64,000 nt of DNA from Piezodorus guildinii (GCA_023052935.1 CM041298.1:930001-994000), one strand, 5' to 3'; numbered from the stretch's first letter, positions 30,660 through 42,714 are shown. Program-made: numbers and translations. The notes: a model not told the origin generated them from the letters alone.

Positions 30660-30790
30660 TTTTTCTTTGTACAGTAGCGGGACAGGCCATGTTGGCCCTT
30701 GGCCTCGCGGTGTCATCTTCTGAGGTATTACACTCACGTTTCTTGATGTATTTTATAGGGTAGGGTCATCACTCCCTACGCCTATTTGTT
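30660..30790 (-). mobile_element. SINE-B 3' fragment
   Basis: Reverse complement of the SINE-B 3' body at 41870-41980: GGGAGTGATGACCCTA, AATACATCAAGAAACGTGAG, ACACCGCGAGGCC, ATGGCCTGTCCCGC. Confidence 0.75.
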
Positions 30791-30829
30791 TTCAACCAGT
30801 TTTACAAAAAAATCATATCATTCTCTGAA

Positions 30830-31000
30830 AAATTATAAATACTTATTTGAAAGATAATCAAATTCCTCATCCCATGAAAACAAATTATTATTTCTGATCA
30901 GTATCAACAAGGATCATAATTATATGAGGAATATATAAAATTATATCACAATTGGTATCCACGGTTTTTGCGCTGGTTTTCATGGAAACACATTTGTTTG
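30830..31000 (+). repeat. RepF copy
   Basis: ATTATAAATACTTATTTGAA, CCCATGAAA, GATCATAATTATATGAGGAA and TTTCATGGAAACAC match 33975-34145 and 53985-54155. Confidence 0.6.
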
Positions 31001-31079
31001 ATTGATGATAAATTGATTGTTTATTAATTTTTTAAATTTATTTATTGAAATTTAAAAATGCATTAAACAGCACAATGAG

Positions 31080-31500
31080 TAAATATGCAGAGTGAAGAAA
31101 AGTCGTGAAAATGTCTTGAGAAAGAACTACCCAGTGGTTGCTCTTCACTAACTATTTTAAGGCAGTAGGTCCCGAGGCCACCTTCTTTTTAATCGCCTTA
31201 TAGGGTTATCAGAAATATCTAAGGAAGATAGATTATGGACAAGTTGGTTCGTGCAGGTAGGGAGTTTAGAATAAAAAGAAGTGTATCAATAACAGGCTAT
31301 GTCTGCAGCAAATACAATGTTTAGGTCATTATGGAGGAGTTAATTTGGGACAAATTAAGTGGCATTCAGGAATTTGGATTGTAAGGATTGGCTACGGGAG
31401 GAATTAAATGGTTTAGTAGAGCCCCAAAGCTCGATTCCATATGTCCAAATAGGTCTGATAATAGTGATGTATATGAGTCTTTTGTAACATACTGGAAGCT
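31080..31500 (-). pseudogene. Jockey-type LINE 3' fragment
   Basis: The minus strand encodes, in broken frames, KTHIHHYYQTYLDIWN and, in a second frame, TYGIELWGSTKPFN, then QSKFLN, the post-RT segment seen also at 2290 and 37280. Downstream reads EGGLGT-type tail. Inactive. Confidence 0.6.
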
Positions 31501-33840
31501 TTGAACGTTAGTCTAGTAAGTGTTGTAGTATCATTAGCCCCATTCAAGTCTCCAGGCATTGATGGAAAGATGTTTCCAGCTCTATTGCAGAAAGGTCTAC
31601 CAATTATCAAACGATACCTTCTCTTACTATTCAGAGGTAGCTTGGCTTTAAATATGTACCAGTTAGTTGGAGAGAATCCAAACTCTGCTACATCCCCAAA
31701 CCTGGGAAAGATACCTATACGGAGCCCAAATCATTCAGACCTATATGCCTGTCCTTCCTGATGAAAATTCTTGAAACAATTCTGGACAGACATATTAGAG
31801 AACACTTATCACTTAACAGACCGTTACATTCACTTCAATTTGCCTACCAAGCTGGTAAATCTTGCGAATTAGCACTATGCAATCTAGTCTCCAGGATTGA
31901 GACATCCCTGGAACAGAAAGACATAATGATTGACACTTTTATTGATATTGAAGGTGCCTTTGACCGAACTCCCTATAACACTATCCTGGGTGCCCTGATT
32001 GACTATGACATTAATCCTGTCATCAGGAACCTTAGTATCGGAATTATCTAATACTATACTAAGGATCAAACCATATGGTGGCTGCCCTCAGGGTAGATTT
32101 CTATCGCCTCTACTTTGGTGTTTGGTGATTGATCCGTTCATCAAGAAACTAAACTCCCAAGGCTTCTACACACAAGGCTACACAGATGATGTTGCAATTC
32201 TTATAGGGGGCAAACATCAATATGTGGTATCCTCCTTACTTAAACATGCTACCTACATTCTTTTTGATTGGTGTAAATCTTCTGGACTTGACATCAATCC
32301 AAATAAGATTAATGTCTGCACTTTTACACACAAAAGAAAGGTAAACATGAACTTACCTAGTATTAATGGCACACAACTCACCAACTCAAAAGATGTTAAG
32401 CACCTAGGGGTCATTCTTGACCACAAATTGCGGTGAGACACTCATATCTTTTACATTGCTGGTATAGCTTAAAAATGCCTTTGGGCGTGTAATGGCGCTA
32501 TTAACAATGTTTGGGGACTCAAACCCCAAATGGTCTATTGGCTCTACACTACAGCCATTAGACCAATGCTCACATACTCCTCCGTTATATGGTGGCACAG
32601 GGCTCACATAGGGAACAATAAAAAGATACTTTGTAAATTGCAAAGGCTCGCTTGCCTCATGATAACTGGGGCAATTAAGACTACTCCAACAGCTGCGATG
32701 GAGACAATGCTGAACATCATGCCTCTAAATTTGGAGGTGGAAGTGCATGTGCTGAGAACCATCTACCGCTTCACCAAACTAGGTAAGTGTTCCAACAAGT
32801 TTACCCATCAACGTCATTGTAACTTACTTAGCAGGCTTAATGAAAACAATATCCTAGCTATGCCCTCAGACTTACAAATCCGGAAGTTTATCAGTGCCAA
32901 CTATAATGTCAACATTGATAAATCAAGGAAACACAAACCCAATCATGGTATTAACTGCTACACGGATGGTTCACTAATGGACAGCGGCTCAGGTGCTGGG
33001 GTCTGGAGGAAAGACAAACCGAGCTCTGGAGCTATCATTCCACTAGGCAAACACACAACAGTTTTCCAAGCTGAACTTCTTGCTATTCTCCACTGTGCTA
33101 CTGACTTATGTGCTGGGAATACTAGTGGCAAAAAGATCTATATCTATACTGATAGTCAGGGGGCACTTGGGGCCTTGAACAATTACACAACTACCTCAAA
33201 AGTCGTTGAAGCATGCAATCTGACCCTAAACAATCTTGCTAGGAACAATATCGTTAGCATCGAATGGGTACCTGGACACACTGGTTTCAGTGGAAACGAA
33301 AAAGCTGATGAACGAGCTAGGAAGGGATCAGCAATAATTCCTTTTACACCAGAACCCCTAAGTGGAATCAGCTTAAGTTCTGCCTTTAGGACTATTAATC
33401 AATCCTACTTGATTAAATTCAAACAACTTTGGTTAAATAAAGGACTTAAACACTTACTCTAATTTTTAGACGGTCCTAGCATTAGCAGAAGGAAGTGTAC
33501 TTAGTATGAGTAGGTCATGCCTAAAAACCATAACTGCTATCTACACAGGATAGGAAACTTAACTAGCACATGTTTAAACTTGGTATCTCTAATACCCCTT
33601 TATGCAGACTATGTGGAAAGGAGGACGAAACATCGTTCCATATTGTCTGCTAATGTGGCAGGCTAGCTAAGTTAAGGTTCACTCTATTTGGTGAAGTCCG
33701 CCTAGAACATCCTAAAAACAATAAATTTGTTAATCCTAACAACCTTTGAAGTTTGCTTTTGCAACAAAATTCATGTTTTAAATCTACCACTGTATGCTTC
33801 TATGGCGCACAATAGACCAATTGGTTGCGGTGCAAACCCC
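31500..33840 (+). pseudogene. RNase H-bearing LINE (LOA/I-like), broken pol
   Basis: Three frames cover a non-LTR polymerase in order. 31501-31761: fingers region, APFKSPGIDGKMFPALLQKG. 31761-32436: QFAYQAGKSCELAL, DTFIDIEGAFDRTPYN, then GCPQGRFLSPLLWCL and YTDDVAIL (catalytic DD). 32530-33462: thumb, then an RNase H domain with INCYTDGSLMDSG, QAELLAI, YTDSQGAL and WVPGHTGFSGNEKAD, keeping the D-E-D-(H)-D order. A CRLCGKEDETSFH finger follows at about 33600. The frames are separated by a frameshift near 31761, an overlap near 32000-32050 and a stop at 32436. The 5' half is absent. Retrotransposition would be by target-primed reverse transcription; this copy is dead. The clade is tentative. 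Confidence 0.88.
32530..33462 (+). pseudogene. LINE thumb and RNase H segment, longest open part
   Basis: 310 residues without a stop. RNase H lies at about residues 140-260, with the four acidic positions visible in YTDGS, QAELLA, YTDSQGA and NEKADE. The upstream part (MLTYSSVIWW, LQRLACLMITGAIKTTP) is the standard post-RT linker. Confidence 0.85.
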
Positions 33841-33914
33841 ATGCCAGCTTGAAAAAAAAGTGTTGTAGTAATCGGTATCTTCGAGCAGTTTCTTGTCGTT
33901 TCAGCCTTGTGTGA

Positions 33915-33970
33915 GGATGTTTATTCATTTAACATCACTTTTATGCTACTGTGTCATAAATTTTGCCTAT
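33915..33970 (-). mobile_element. SINE-A tail fragment
   Basis: TTATTCATTTAACATCACTT and TTTATGCTACTGTG then AAATTTTGCCTAT. Separated from the next SINE-A piece by RepF. Confidence 0.55.
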
Positions 33971-33974
33971 AATT

Positions 33975-34145
33975 ATAAATACTAATTTAAAAGATAATTA
34001 AATTTGTTACCCCATGAAAGTAAAATCATCTTAACTTGACCATTACTAAGCAAAGATCCTAATTATATAAAGAATGTATTTAACTAAAAAGGACTTGGTT
34101 ATGCAAATTTTTTGTTTAGATTGTCATGGAAACACCTTTAATTGA
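33975..34145 (+). repeat. RepF copy
   Basis: Shares CCCCATGAAAG, CATCTTAACTTGACCA, ATCCTAATTATATAAAGAAT, TAACTAAAAAGGACTT and TTGTCATGGAAACACC with 53985-54155. Confidence 0.7.
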
Positions 34146-34154
34146 TTAAAACTT

Positions 34155-34425
34155 CTATTTATGCTGCTGTGGCTCATTGGTTGATGCTACACCTGGAGTC
34201 CTATGTTTCGCCTATCCAGGTTTAATTAGGATAGGGATATTTAAAGTGAACCTGACATCACATAGGCTTGGGACCACCATGTTACTTCTCCTCCAAAGGA
34301 TCGCATAACCAAGGATTTTTCAGTCCCTTCAAAAATTCCTAGGGTCAACTGCTGGGTTTGAACACATGAACTTAGACATAGAAGCCTAGAATTCCAGCTA
34401 CTACACCACAGGTGACTCTAATAAA
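34155..34425 (-). mobile_element. SINE-A copy, diverged
   Basis: Reversed SINE-A: GTCCTATGTTTCGCCTATCC, AATTAGGATAGGGAT, CCTAGGGTCAACTGC, box B reversed TGGGTTTGAACAC. Older than the other copies. Confidence 0.75.
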
Positions 34426-34429
34426 AAGA

Positions 34430-34730
34430 AGTTATCGGTTGGCAAATATAATTTTAAGGGCTTTGTTTACATGGAGTTTGTGAGGAATGGAGTAAAACAA
34501 GACTGGTCTCAATGTTTCAGGTTTCAAATAAACAAGGTAATAGATCTAAGCAGAGTTTGCTACCAAGCAGAAGTGAATCAAAAGTTGAAACCAAATATCT
34601 CCCTTATAAAGAACAAGTAACTATGTGATTACCAACTTTATATTTTTATATATATTTTCTTCATTCCATATATCCTATCATTCCCATATCTTACTTTTTA
34701 TGTATATAGATTGAGTCATTATAATTATTT
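34430..34730. other. Nothing recognised
   Basis: No gene or repeat family seen. Confidence 0.3.
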
Positions 34731-35589
34731 AAGAATAGAAATAAATAAATGTAATTGGAGAGGTTTTGTGGGATGTGTGTGGTAATCAAATAACTCCTAC
34801 TTAAAAAGTAAACTTATTACATTTGCATGGCCGAGTTTCGGCCTAAATTTTAGACCTTCATCAGGGCTAAGAAAAAACAAGATAACAGCCAATAAAAATT
34901 AATATTAAAAGTCATTGTGAAATAAGATAATTATGATTTTTTTTAAAATATTTATATTGTATATATATATTTATATTATATATATATATTAAATAACCTT
35001 GATGACATTGGGCATAGAAAGCTGTTATGCTAGCCACTATGCTACAGATGCAAAAATAGTCTAAAATATATAAAGTGATAGTTGCTGTAACATCTCAGGC
35101 ATATAATGGTCTTAAATACGAAGTTTCAGTTTTGTAAGACTTTTTGGTTTAGAGCTAGATTTACTACAAACGTAAACTAAAATACATTGAAATTAATTAT
35201 TTTTTTTAGTATCTACGTATTTATTTGATAATAATCTAACAAGGCTGGTTTCAGCATAAATTATATTTGTTTTATAATGTGATTATGTATATATGTATTT
35301 TTATGTATGCAATAGACAGAACAGATTAAAGGATCATTGAAAAAGGCAAAAGGCTAAAACGTTTGAGAGAAAGAAAAAATTAAAAAGATTGTTAAGTGAA
35401 AAATATGGATTACTTGTATTATTTTAAAAGAACCTAAAACTTAATTAATTTAATTTGTAGAGAATTTTTTTCAGTATGAATTTTATTTATTGTATACGCT
35501 AACTTATATAATAAATAAAAATATTTATATTTATATAATTGAAAATTATAAACATTATAACATTCTGTAAAGATGGAAATATATATTTT

Positions 35590-36215
35590 CAATATAAAAA
35601 TGTGGTGTGCCCAACACATGACTTTTACTAACTCCACCCTTAAATTTAAGAAAATTTAAATAAAGTTAGAGATGAAAAATGTTAAAGAACTATATGAGGT
35701 TTCATTAAATAATCTATTATATTATTAACTATAAGAATCATTTTGTTTTATCAACTCTCCATTACCTTTTATGGTTTTGTGTATAAGATAATATTTGTTT
35801 TAAAATCTTTAGCTTATCAAAGGTATATTATACGTCTATATCATTGCTCTTATGTTCAAAACCAAAAATTACAGTACAAAATATTTTTGCTCTTTTATCC
35901 TTTAGTTGGTTATCAAATTCGTTCAATTTATATATTTACATGTTGTTGTTTTTTTTAACATTTAGCAAGATGATATGGTTATTTTTTATAGAATATACAA
36001 AATTAAAGATACTTTAGAAGAAGAAAACTTAAACTATCGGCATTTAAGCCCTGTCAGACTATTTCAATCAGAATGAAACCTACATTATATTAAAGCCCAT
36101 ACAATTTTACATCCATATAGAGTTTATAATCAAAATTTTTACTGTCTTTTTTGAAAAAATCATAAAAGATGCAAAATGCTTGGTATAAAGTGACTTTTCT
36201 GGATGGCCAAATTTT
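35590..36215 (+). mobile_element. RepA copy, partial
   Basis: AATGTGGTGTGCCCAACACA at the start, then ATCTTTAGCTTATCAAAGGT and AGCCCTGTCAGACTATTTCA; lost before the CA run. The frame at 35743-35958 lies within the repeat and is not a gene. Confidence 0.75.
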
Positions 36216-36219
36216 TAGG

Positions 36220-36300
36220 TTTTTGCTGTTCCAACTTTTTTGTTCCACTTAAGGTCTATATCTGCTCTCATAATACGCCAAGACGTTTATGGGACACCCT
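36220..36300 (+). repeat. RepE fragment
   Basis: TTTTTTGTTCCACTTAAGGT and ATCTGCTCTCATAATACG, TTTATGGGACACC; matches 14440-14510. Confidence 0.5.
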
Positions 36301-36349
36301 ATATACAACACTTTAATAATTATATAGCAAAATTTTCTTAACTTTCATT

Positions 36350-37222
36350 TATTTTTACTTTCACTTACTATATATAGTAAAGGGAAGTATTGCAATCATA
36401 CAAATTTTCTAATTCCAGTTTTCAACGGAAATACATGTTACCGCAAAAAAGGTCTGTGTGTGTGTGTGGTAACTTCCAGGCGGAAACGAAAAGTCCTATG
36501 AAACTGAAATTTCATATTTAAGACAAATATACGTCTGAGACGTGACAAAACTTTTTTCATCAAAATGAGCTTACCAGAAGAGGCACTTTACACCATGCAT
36601 TTTGCACCTTTTTTCGATTTTTTTGAAAACGGTTCCGACGATTTTGATTAAACTCGCTATATCGATGTAAAATTTAATGGGCTTTAATATCATAGAGGTT
36701 TTATTCTGATTAAAATGGTCTGACAGGGCTTAAATGCCGATATTTTAAATTTTCTTCCCCTAAAGTACCTTTAATTTTGTAGATTCAATAAAAATAGCTA
36801 TATTATCTTGTTAATGCTAATGAAAAACAGGTAAATATATAAATTGAATAAATTCGATTACCAACTAAAGGAGAAAACAGAAAAAATATTTTTTTAATGC
36901 AATTTTTCGTTTTTGAACATAAGAGCAGTAATATACATGTATGAGATACCGTTGGAAAGCTAAAGATTTTATAAAACATATTATCTTATACATAAGCTTG
37001 TAAAAGTTAATAAAGAGTAATAAAAAGCCGATAAAACTAACTGATTATTTTAGATAATAATATAATAGATATTTTAATGAAACACATGTTTCTATAGAAA
37101 TTTAATTTAATTAATTCGTTAATAGTTTCACGTATTTTTATCTCTAACTGTATTTGAAAATTCTTTCATTGATTTTAAAAATGGAGGGAAGTGAAAGTCG
37201 TGTGTTGCCCGCTCCAGATTTT
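36350..37222 (-). mobile_element. RepA copy, full length
   Basis: Starts at TACTTTCACTTACTATATAT and ends GTGTTGCCCGCTCCAGATTT. All landmarks are present, including a short GT run. Confidence 0.85.
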
Positions 37223-37224
37223 TT

Positions 37225-38045
37225 GGTTTATGTTTATGTATTTTCATATCTAAAGTCATCTTATATTAAATTTTGCACCCATATTATATGGACCTATGGA
37301 CTTGAGCTGTGGGGTACAGCTAAATATTCTAACATCAAACGCATCCAATCCAAAGTCCTCCAAACAATAGTTAATGCTCCTGATTATGTTACCATCTGTA
37401 CCTTACACGACATGAATATTCTATTTATTTTAGACCTGTACCATCCGAATTCTATCAGAACCTTCTTCATCATCCTAATCCTCTAGCCCAATCCCTCTCC
37501 AGCTCCACTCACCCCTACAATCCTCCTCAACAATTGAAACGGCAGTGACATTTTGTAAACATTTATACTGGAGTTCTGACTCTAGTCCATCCAGGTCCTC
37601 CACTCATGTACTGTATGTTTGAGGCTATTGCACCCTAACTCAGCCTCCACTGGCTCCCACCAGTGATGCAGATGAGAGAGAGGCGCTGGGATCATTTGGA
37701 TTCCGCTTTTCTCTATACAAGTGGTGGGAAAAGTAGAAACCCAGTCTGGGGTTCCTTTAGCAGATTGTAAATATTGTATATAGTTCTGATTGTTTGTATG
37801 ATGTTTATTTATTTACCAACTTTGTATTGATCTCAATTATAGGTTGTTGTTTTGCTTTGTTTTGTTTTTTATATATTATTATTTTTTTATTTTCTATTTT
37901 ATGTAATTTGGATTTATCATTATTTTCTTTATACATAGTATGAATGTAGTTTCATATCACTATTACTACTGTTCATTTTGAAACAAATCTAATATTTTTA
38001 TATTTAATATATATATATTTATAATATATCTCAATAAATATTTTT
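37225..38045 (+). pseudogene. Jockey-type LINE C-terminal fragment and 3' UTR
   Basis: IIWTYGLELWGTAKYSN, IKRIQSKVLQTIVNAPDYVT is the post-RT block; the 3' UTR (GGCAGTGACATTTTG, GCTATTGCACCCTAACTCAG, CAGATTGTAAATATTGTATA) matches 20110-20560, so this is the same family as 19310-20600. It ends near the right arm of the foldback. Confidence 0.75.
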
Positions 38046-38257
38046 AAAAAAATTATAATTATCTTATTTCACAATGACTTCTAATATTAATTTTTATTGG
38101 CTGTTATCTTGTTTTTTCTTAGCCTTGATGAAGGTCTAAAATTTAGGCCGAAACTCGGCCATGCAAATGTAATAAGTTTACTTTTTAAGTATGAGTTATT
38201 TTATGACCACACACATCCCACAAAACCTCTCCAATTACATTTATTTATTTCTATTTT

Positions 38258-38445
38258 TTAAATGGAGTAAAAAATCGTTTGTCATGCCACAGAGGGGACG
38301 TAAAAAGGTGGCCTGTGCGATGTCAGGTACTCGTTAAAGATCCCTATCCTAATTAAATCTGGATAGACAAAATTTAGGACTCCCACTGTAGCTTCATCCG
38401 ATTAGCCACACTAGCATAAAGTGACATTAAATAAATAAAAAAACA
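38258..38445 (+). mobile_element. SINE-A copy, 5'-truncated
   Basis: AATGGAGTAAAAAATCG to ATTAAATAAATAAAAAAACA; tRNA-like head missing. Confidence 0.8.
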
Positions 38446-38662
38446 AACTATTATTATTTTGAAGAATGAGAAACCCTTCTTTACTTTTTTAAGGTATTTT
38501 GTAAATACCACTCGAGTCGTCTCAGGATACCATAGAAATTTTAGGCTTCTTACAAAGCACATTAGGCCACTTGGATTTGTTGTACTTATGTCTTCAGAGT
38601 ATTTTTTTTTTCTTTCTCTCGGTTACTAACTCTCTAAATGGCCATAATGAAGTATAATAAAA

Positions 38663-39465
38663 TTATAAAAAATCTGGTGTGTGTGCATCACACAAGTCTC
38701 ACTTAACTTACTACAATAGATAGAATATAATAGAAATAATTTGTATTTATCAAATGTATAATAGACATACTTTAATAGAAAGTTGTCCGACTATCCGAAA
38801 CATTTTCATCATATTAGGCGTACCAGAAGAGCCACTTTATACCATAGATTTTGCAACTTTCTAAGATCTCAAAAACGGCTCTAACGATTTTGATTAAACT
38901 CGCTATATCGACATGAAACTGAATGGACTTTAATATGATTCTCATTGAAATAGTCTGACAGGGCTTAAATACCGATTTTTAAAATTTTCTTTCTCTTAAG
39001 TACCTTAACTTTGTAGAAGGAAAAAAAACATATCGACTTGTTAGCATTCATAAAAAAAAGAAGCTAAGTTGAACGGATTTTATAACCAATTAAACAAGGT
39101 AAGCCCAAAAGTACAATATTTGTTTATGTATTTTTATTTTTGGAACATAAGGACAATAATTTATATATGTATAATATACCGTTAGTAAGCTAATGATTAA
39201 AAAAAAAAAAAAAATCTGACACACACAGTTATAAAATTTATCGGAGAGTTATGAAAAGCCGATAAAACTAACTGATTGTCGTAGATAATATTATAATACA
39301 TAATTTAATAAAACATATCTTCCCGTCGGAACTCAATTTAATTAATTCTTTAACCGTTTTTCATCTCATTATCATTCAACTGAATTTCAAACCCTTAAAT
39401 TGATTTTGAGATCGGAAGCAATAGAAAGTTGTGTGTTGTGCGCACCAGATTTTTGTAAATGTAGA
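38663..39465 (-). mobile_element. RepA copies, diverged
   Basis: A plus-strand 5' end scrap (AATCTGGTGTGTGTGCATCA) at 38668, then a minus copy from about 38790 to GTGTTGTGCGCACCAGATTT at 39430-39453. Confidence 0.7.
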
Positions 39466-39667
39466 GATAATAATATTTTAAGACAAACAATGCATGTTTT
39501 TTATTCAATCTGCTCGTATTTAAAATTCAGTCCCTCTTTAATTAATTACAACAAATAATTCAGTAATAACATAACACAAATAATTTAATAATAACAGATT
39601 CTCTGTTAATATTCATAAATGATTTCCCAAAATAAAATTTCATTTTCAATAATATACCGATAGTTAT

Positions 39668-40550
39668 TTTTTTACTTTTACTCACCTATATTTGAAATAT
39701 ATAGCAAGGGAAAGTATTGCGATCGTGAAAATTTTCGAATTCTAGTTTTCAACGGAAATACGCGTTTTAAGGTCTCCTGAGTCCAAATGACCAAGTCCCG
39801 CTAAAATGTCTGTGTGTGTGGCAACTCCCGGGCGAAATAGAAAAGTCCTATGAATCTGAAATTTCATATTTAAGACAACTATACGTCCGGGATGTCACAG
39901 AATCTTTTTCATCAAAATCGGCTGACCGGAAGATCTACTTTATACCATGCAATTTGCACCTTTTTACGATTTTCTCATAAACGGCTCTAACTATTTTTAT
40001 TAAACTCCCTATATCGATGTAAATTTTAATAGGCTTTCATATGATGTAGGTTTCATTATGATTGAAATAGTATGACAGGGCTTAAATGCCGATATTTTAA
40101 ATTTTCCACATCTGAAGTACCTTTAATTCTGTTGATTCTTGTTACCATTGATAATTAACAGCTAAATATGCAAGTTGAGCGAATTTGATAAACAACTGAA
40201 AGAGAAAACTGGAAAAAAATAAATTTAATGCAATTTTTTTGTTTTTGAACATAAGAACAGTAATATAGACGTATATTATACCGTTGGAAAGAGAAAGATT
40301 TTAGAAAAAATATTATCTTATACTTAAGCTTTTAAAAGTCAATAAAAAGCCGATAAAACTAACTGATTATTTTAGATAATAATATAATAGAGTTTTTAAT
40401 AAAACACATCTTTCTATATTGATTCAGTTTAATTAAGTCTTTAATGGTTTCACTCATTTTTATATCTAACTGTATTTGAAAATTCTTTAATCGATTTTAA
40501 AACGGAGGTAAGTGAAAGTCGTGTGTTGCCCGCACCAGATTTTTTCAGAT
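39668..40550 (-). mobile_element. RepA copy, full length
   Basis: From TACTTTTACTCACC to GTGTTGCCCGCACCAGATTT. Landmarks in order. A second minus copy directly precedes it. Confidence 0.83.
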
Positions 40551-40554
40551 ATAT

Positions 40555-41050
40555 TATAAAAATATTTCGTGGATTATGAAGTGTGAAAAATGATCTCTTA
40601 AATCTGCTTGTATATATTTTGACCTATATGTCGTTTGGCTGAAGGTCTGTAACTGTCGTGTATAGTTTTTTTTTTTTTTCAACGCTAGTTTGACATGCTT
40701 TACATAGGTCTGTTGGTAGTGCTCTAATCGAAAATTTGATCCATATTCTGTGACACATCCGATACTTCATGTCCAGAAATAAGTTTTTATTTTAATAGTT
40801 GCGTTTTAATTTTGGTTTGTTATAAAAAAAATCAAAAAAAATCTGGCCTTGGCTATTCGTTGCTGCCTAAATTATATTTATTAGATTGGTAAAATACATT
40901 CTTTGAAACGTGACCCATAATCCCTTGCTAGCCTACACGTGACGAAACAATATGGCTTCCTTAGACCAAACCACTGCCCCACTTCTTCATAGAAAATAGT
41001 ATTGAATAACTTTGAAAAGGTAAAATGATAATTTGAAACGACACAAGTTC
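40555..41050. other. Nothing recognised
   Basis: No gene or repeat family seen. Confidence 0.3.
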
Positions 41051-41054
41051 AATT

Positions 41055-41305
41055 TTTTGTTTATTTACGTGACTTTATGCTACTGTGGCTAATCAGACGG
41101 TAATGCTAAATTTTGCCTATCCAGGTTTTATTAGGATAGGGATCTTTAACGAGTACCTGACGTCGCCACCATTTTACGTCTCCTCCAAAGAGCAATATAA
41201 CCAATGATTTTTTCCTGCCTTTAAAAAATCTCAGGACCACCTGCCGGGTTTGAACCCGCAACCTTGCGCATGTGAGGCTGTTATGCTAGCCACTAACCTT
41301 CATAC
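41055..41305 (-). mobile_element. SINE-A copy
   Basis: Reversed SINE-A with box B reversed in CGGGTTTGAACCCGC and the head GCTAGCCACTAAC. A partial duplicate of its head lies at 42740-42805. Confidence 0.8.
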
Positions 41306-41379
41306 GTTTAACAATAGGAATTAATAATTCAACTAGGTTTTATGTGCATTTAGATTCTTATCATTACCTTCTTTGATTG

Positions 41380-41490
41380 TTAAGCCGGGTAGACACTGGT
41401 GTTGACGACCCGGGCGGCTTTGCCGAGTGTGAAAAGCCAGCCCGGGGCGTGCCGATTCCGACCCGCAGAAAGTCCGGTATGCCTCGCAAA
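41380..41490. other. Short GC-rich island, unassigned
   Basis: GCCGGGTAGACACTGGTGTT and GACGACCCGGGCGGCTTTGC are GC-rich in an AT-rich area. Could be the end of a DNA transposon or a chance island; no partner end seen. Confidence 0.3.
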
Positions 41491-41494
41491 ACAA

Positions 41495-42660
41495 AAAACA
41501 TCTAGTGCACACAACACTCTACTTTCACGTACCTCGACTGTTTAAATCAATTTAAAAACTATTAAGTATACTTCAGTTTGAAAAATATTTTAATTTGATT
41601 TTAATCAATTTCAATTGTCATCATCAAACGTTTAATCATTTTCGTTAGAAACATAAGATTTAGATTAAATAATATAACTATATTGGGAACAAGGGGAGCC
41701 CATGGCTGAGTGGCTAGCGCGCTAGTTTCTCATGCTACAGGTTCTGAGTTCCAATCTCAGTCCCGGAGGGGCTTTTATAAAGATGTGTTTAAATGGGGAT
41801 TCGCTCACAGCCTCTCCCCCGGGTATGTGAGACCCGTCAGCCAAATGGTGGCTACTCACAAAATTAGGTATAGGGAGTGATGACCCTAAACTACAAAATA
41901 CATCGAGAAACGTGAGTGTTATCTCCCAGGAGTTTACACCGCGAGGCCCAGGGCCTACACGGCCTGTCGCGCCACTGGAAGAAGAAGAATATAACTATAT
42001 TAAATTATTAATCAGTAATAAGTCTATTCCCTATTCGTCACTTTATCTTATCATTCACAACTTTGTGTATCAGATAATATTTTTTCTTAGATCTATCTAT
42101 TTCCAACGGTATATTATACATCCATATTACTGTTCTTATTAACAAAAATTACATAAAAAAATAGTTTTGCTCTTTTATCCTTAAGTTGGTCATCAAATTC
42201 GTCCAACCTGTATATTTAGCCGTCCTTCATCAATGTCATTAAGATGATATGAATAACGAATCATGAATGATGTATGATAAAATGAAGAATGATGAAATTT
42301 AAAATATCGGCATTCAAGCACTGTCAGACTATTTCAATCAGAATGAAACCTGCATGATATTAAAGCCCACTATAATTACATTGATATAGGGAGTTTAATC
42401 AAAATTGTCAGAGCCGTTGGTTGCTTTAACATCTCGGGTGTATATTTGTCTTAAATATGTAATTTTAGTTTCTTAGGACTTTTGGTTTTCGCGCTAGACT
42501 TACCACACACGGACATACACACACAGATCTTTTTTCGGGACTGGGTCATTTGGACACAGAAGACCCTAAAACGTCCATTCCGTCGAAAACTGGAAATCGA
42601 AAATTTTCACGATCGCGCAATACTTTCTGTTACTATATATTTCCTATATAAGTGAAAGCC
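41495..42660 (+). mobile_element. RepA copy with nested SINE-B
   Basis: Starts AACATCTAGTGCACACAACA and ends ACTATATATTTCCTATATAA followed by GTGAAAG. SINE-B interrupts it at 41693-41995, with AATATAACTATATT on both sides (41670 and 41988) as target duplication. Confidence 0.78.
41693..41990 (+). mobile_element. SINE-B copy (tRNA-derived)
   Basis: The head resembles a tRNA: box A TGGCTGAGTGGCTAGCG, box B GTTCTGAGTTCCAATC, then TCAGTCCCGGAGGGG. The body runs to GCGCCACTGGAAGAAGAAG. A 76-residue frame starting at 41912 crosses SINE and RepA and is not a gene. Confidence 0.82.
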
Positions 42661-42714
42661 AAAACTAAATAAAATTTTCGCACCAACTAATTAAACACAC
42701 TCTCTTTATTAAAA

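Larger units (their letters stand above)
34733..38258. mobile_element. 3.5-kb Penelope-type foldback element
   Basis: Left arm 34733-34945 and right arm 38046-38258 are reverse complements with only a few mismatches over about 210 bp. Both contain TAATTGGAGAGGTTTTGTGG, AGTAAACTTATTACATTTGC, GGCCGAGTTTCGGCC and the reversed core CTTCATCAGGGCTAAG. The interior holds a SINE-A scrap (35012-35055), two opposed RepA copies (35590-36215, 36350-37222) and a LINE 3' region (37225-38045). Confidence 0.8.

Noticed and set aside
41700..41775. Possible leucine or serine tRNA gene
   Set aside because: Box A and box B are present but the cloverleaf is not complete, and the sequence continues into a SINE body flanked by a target duplication.
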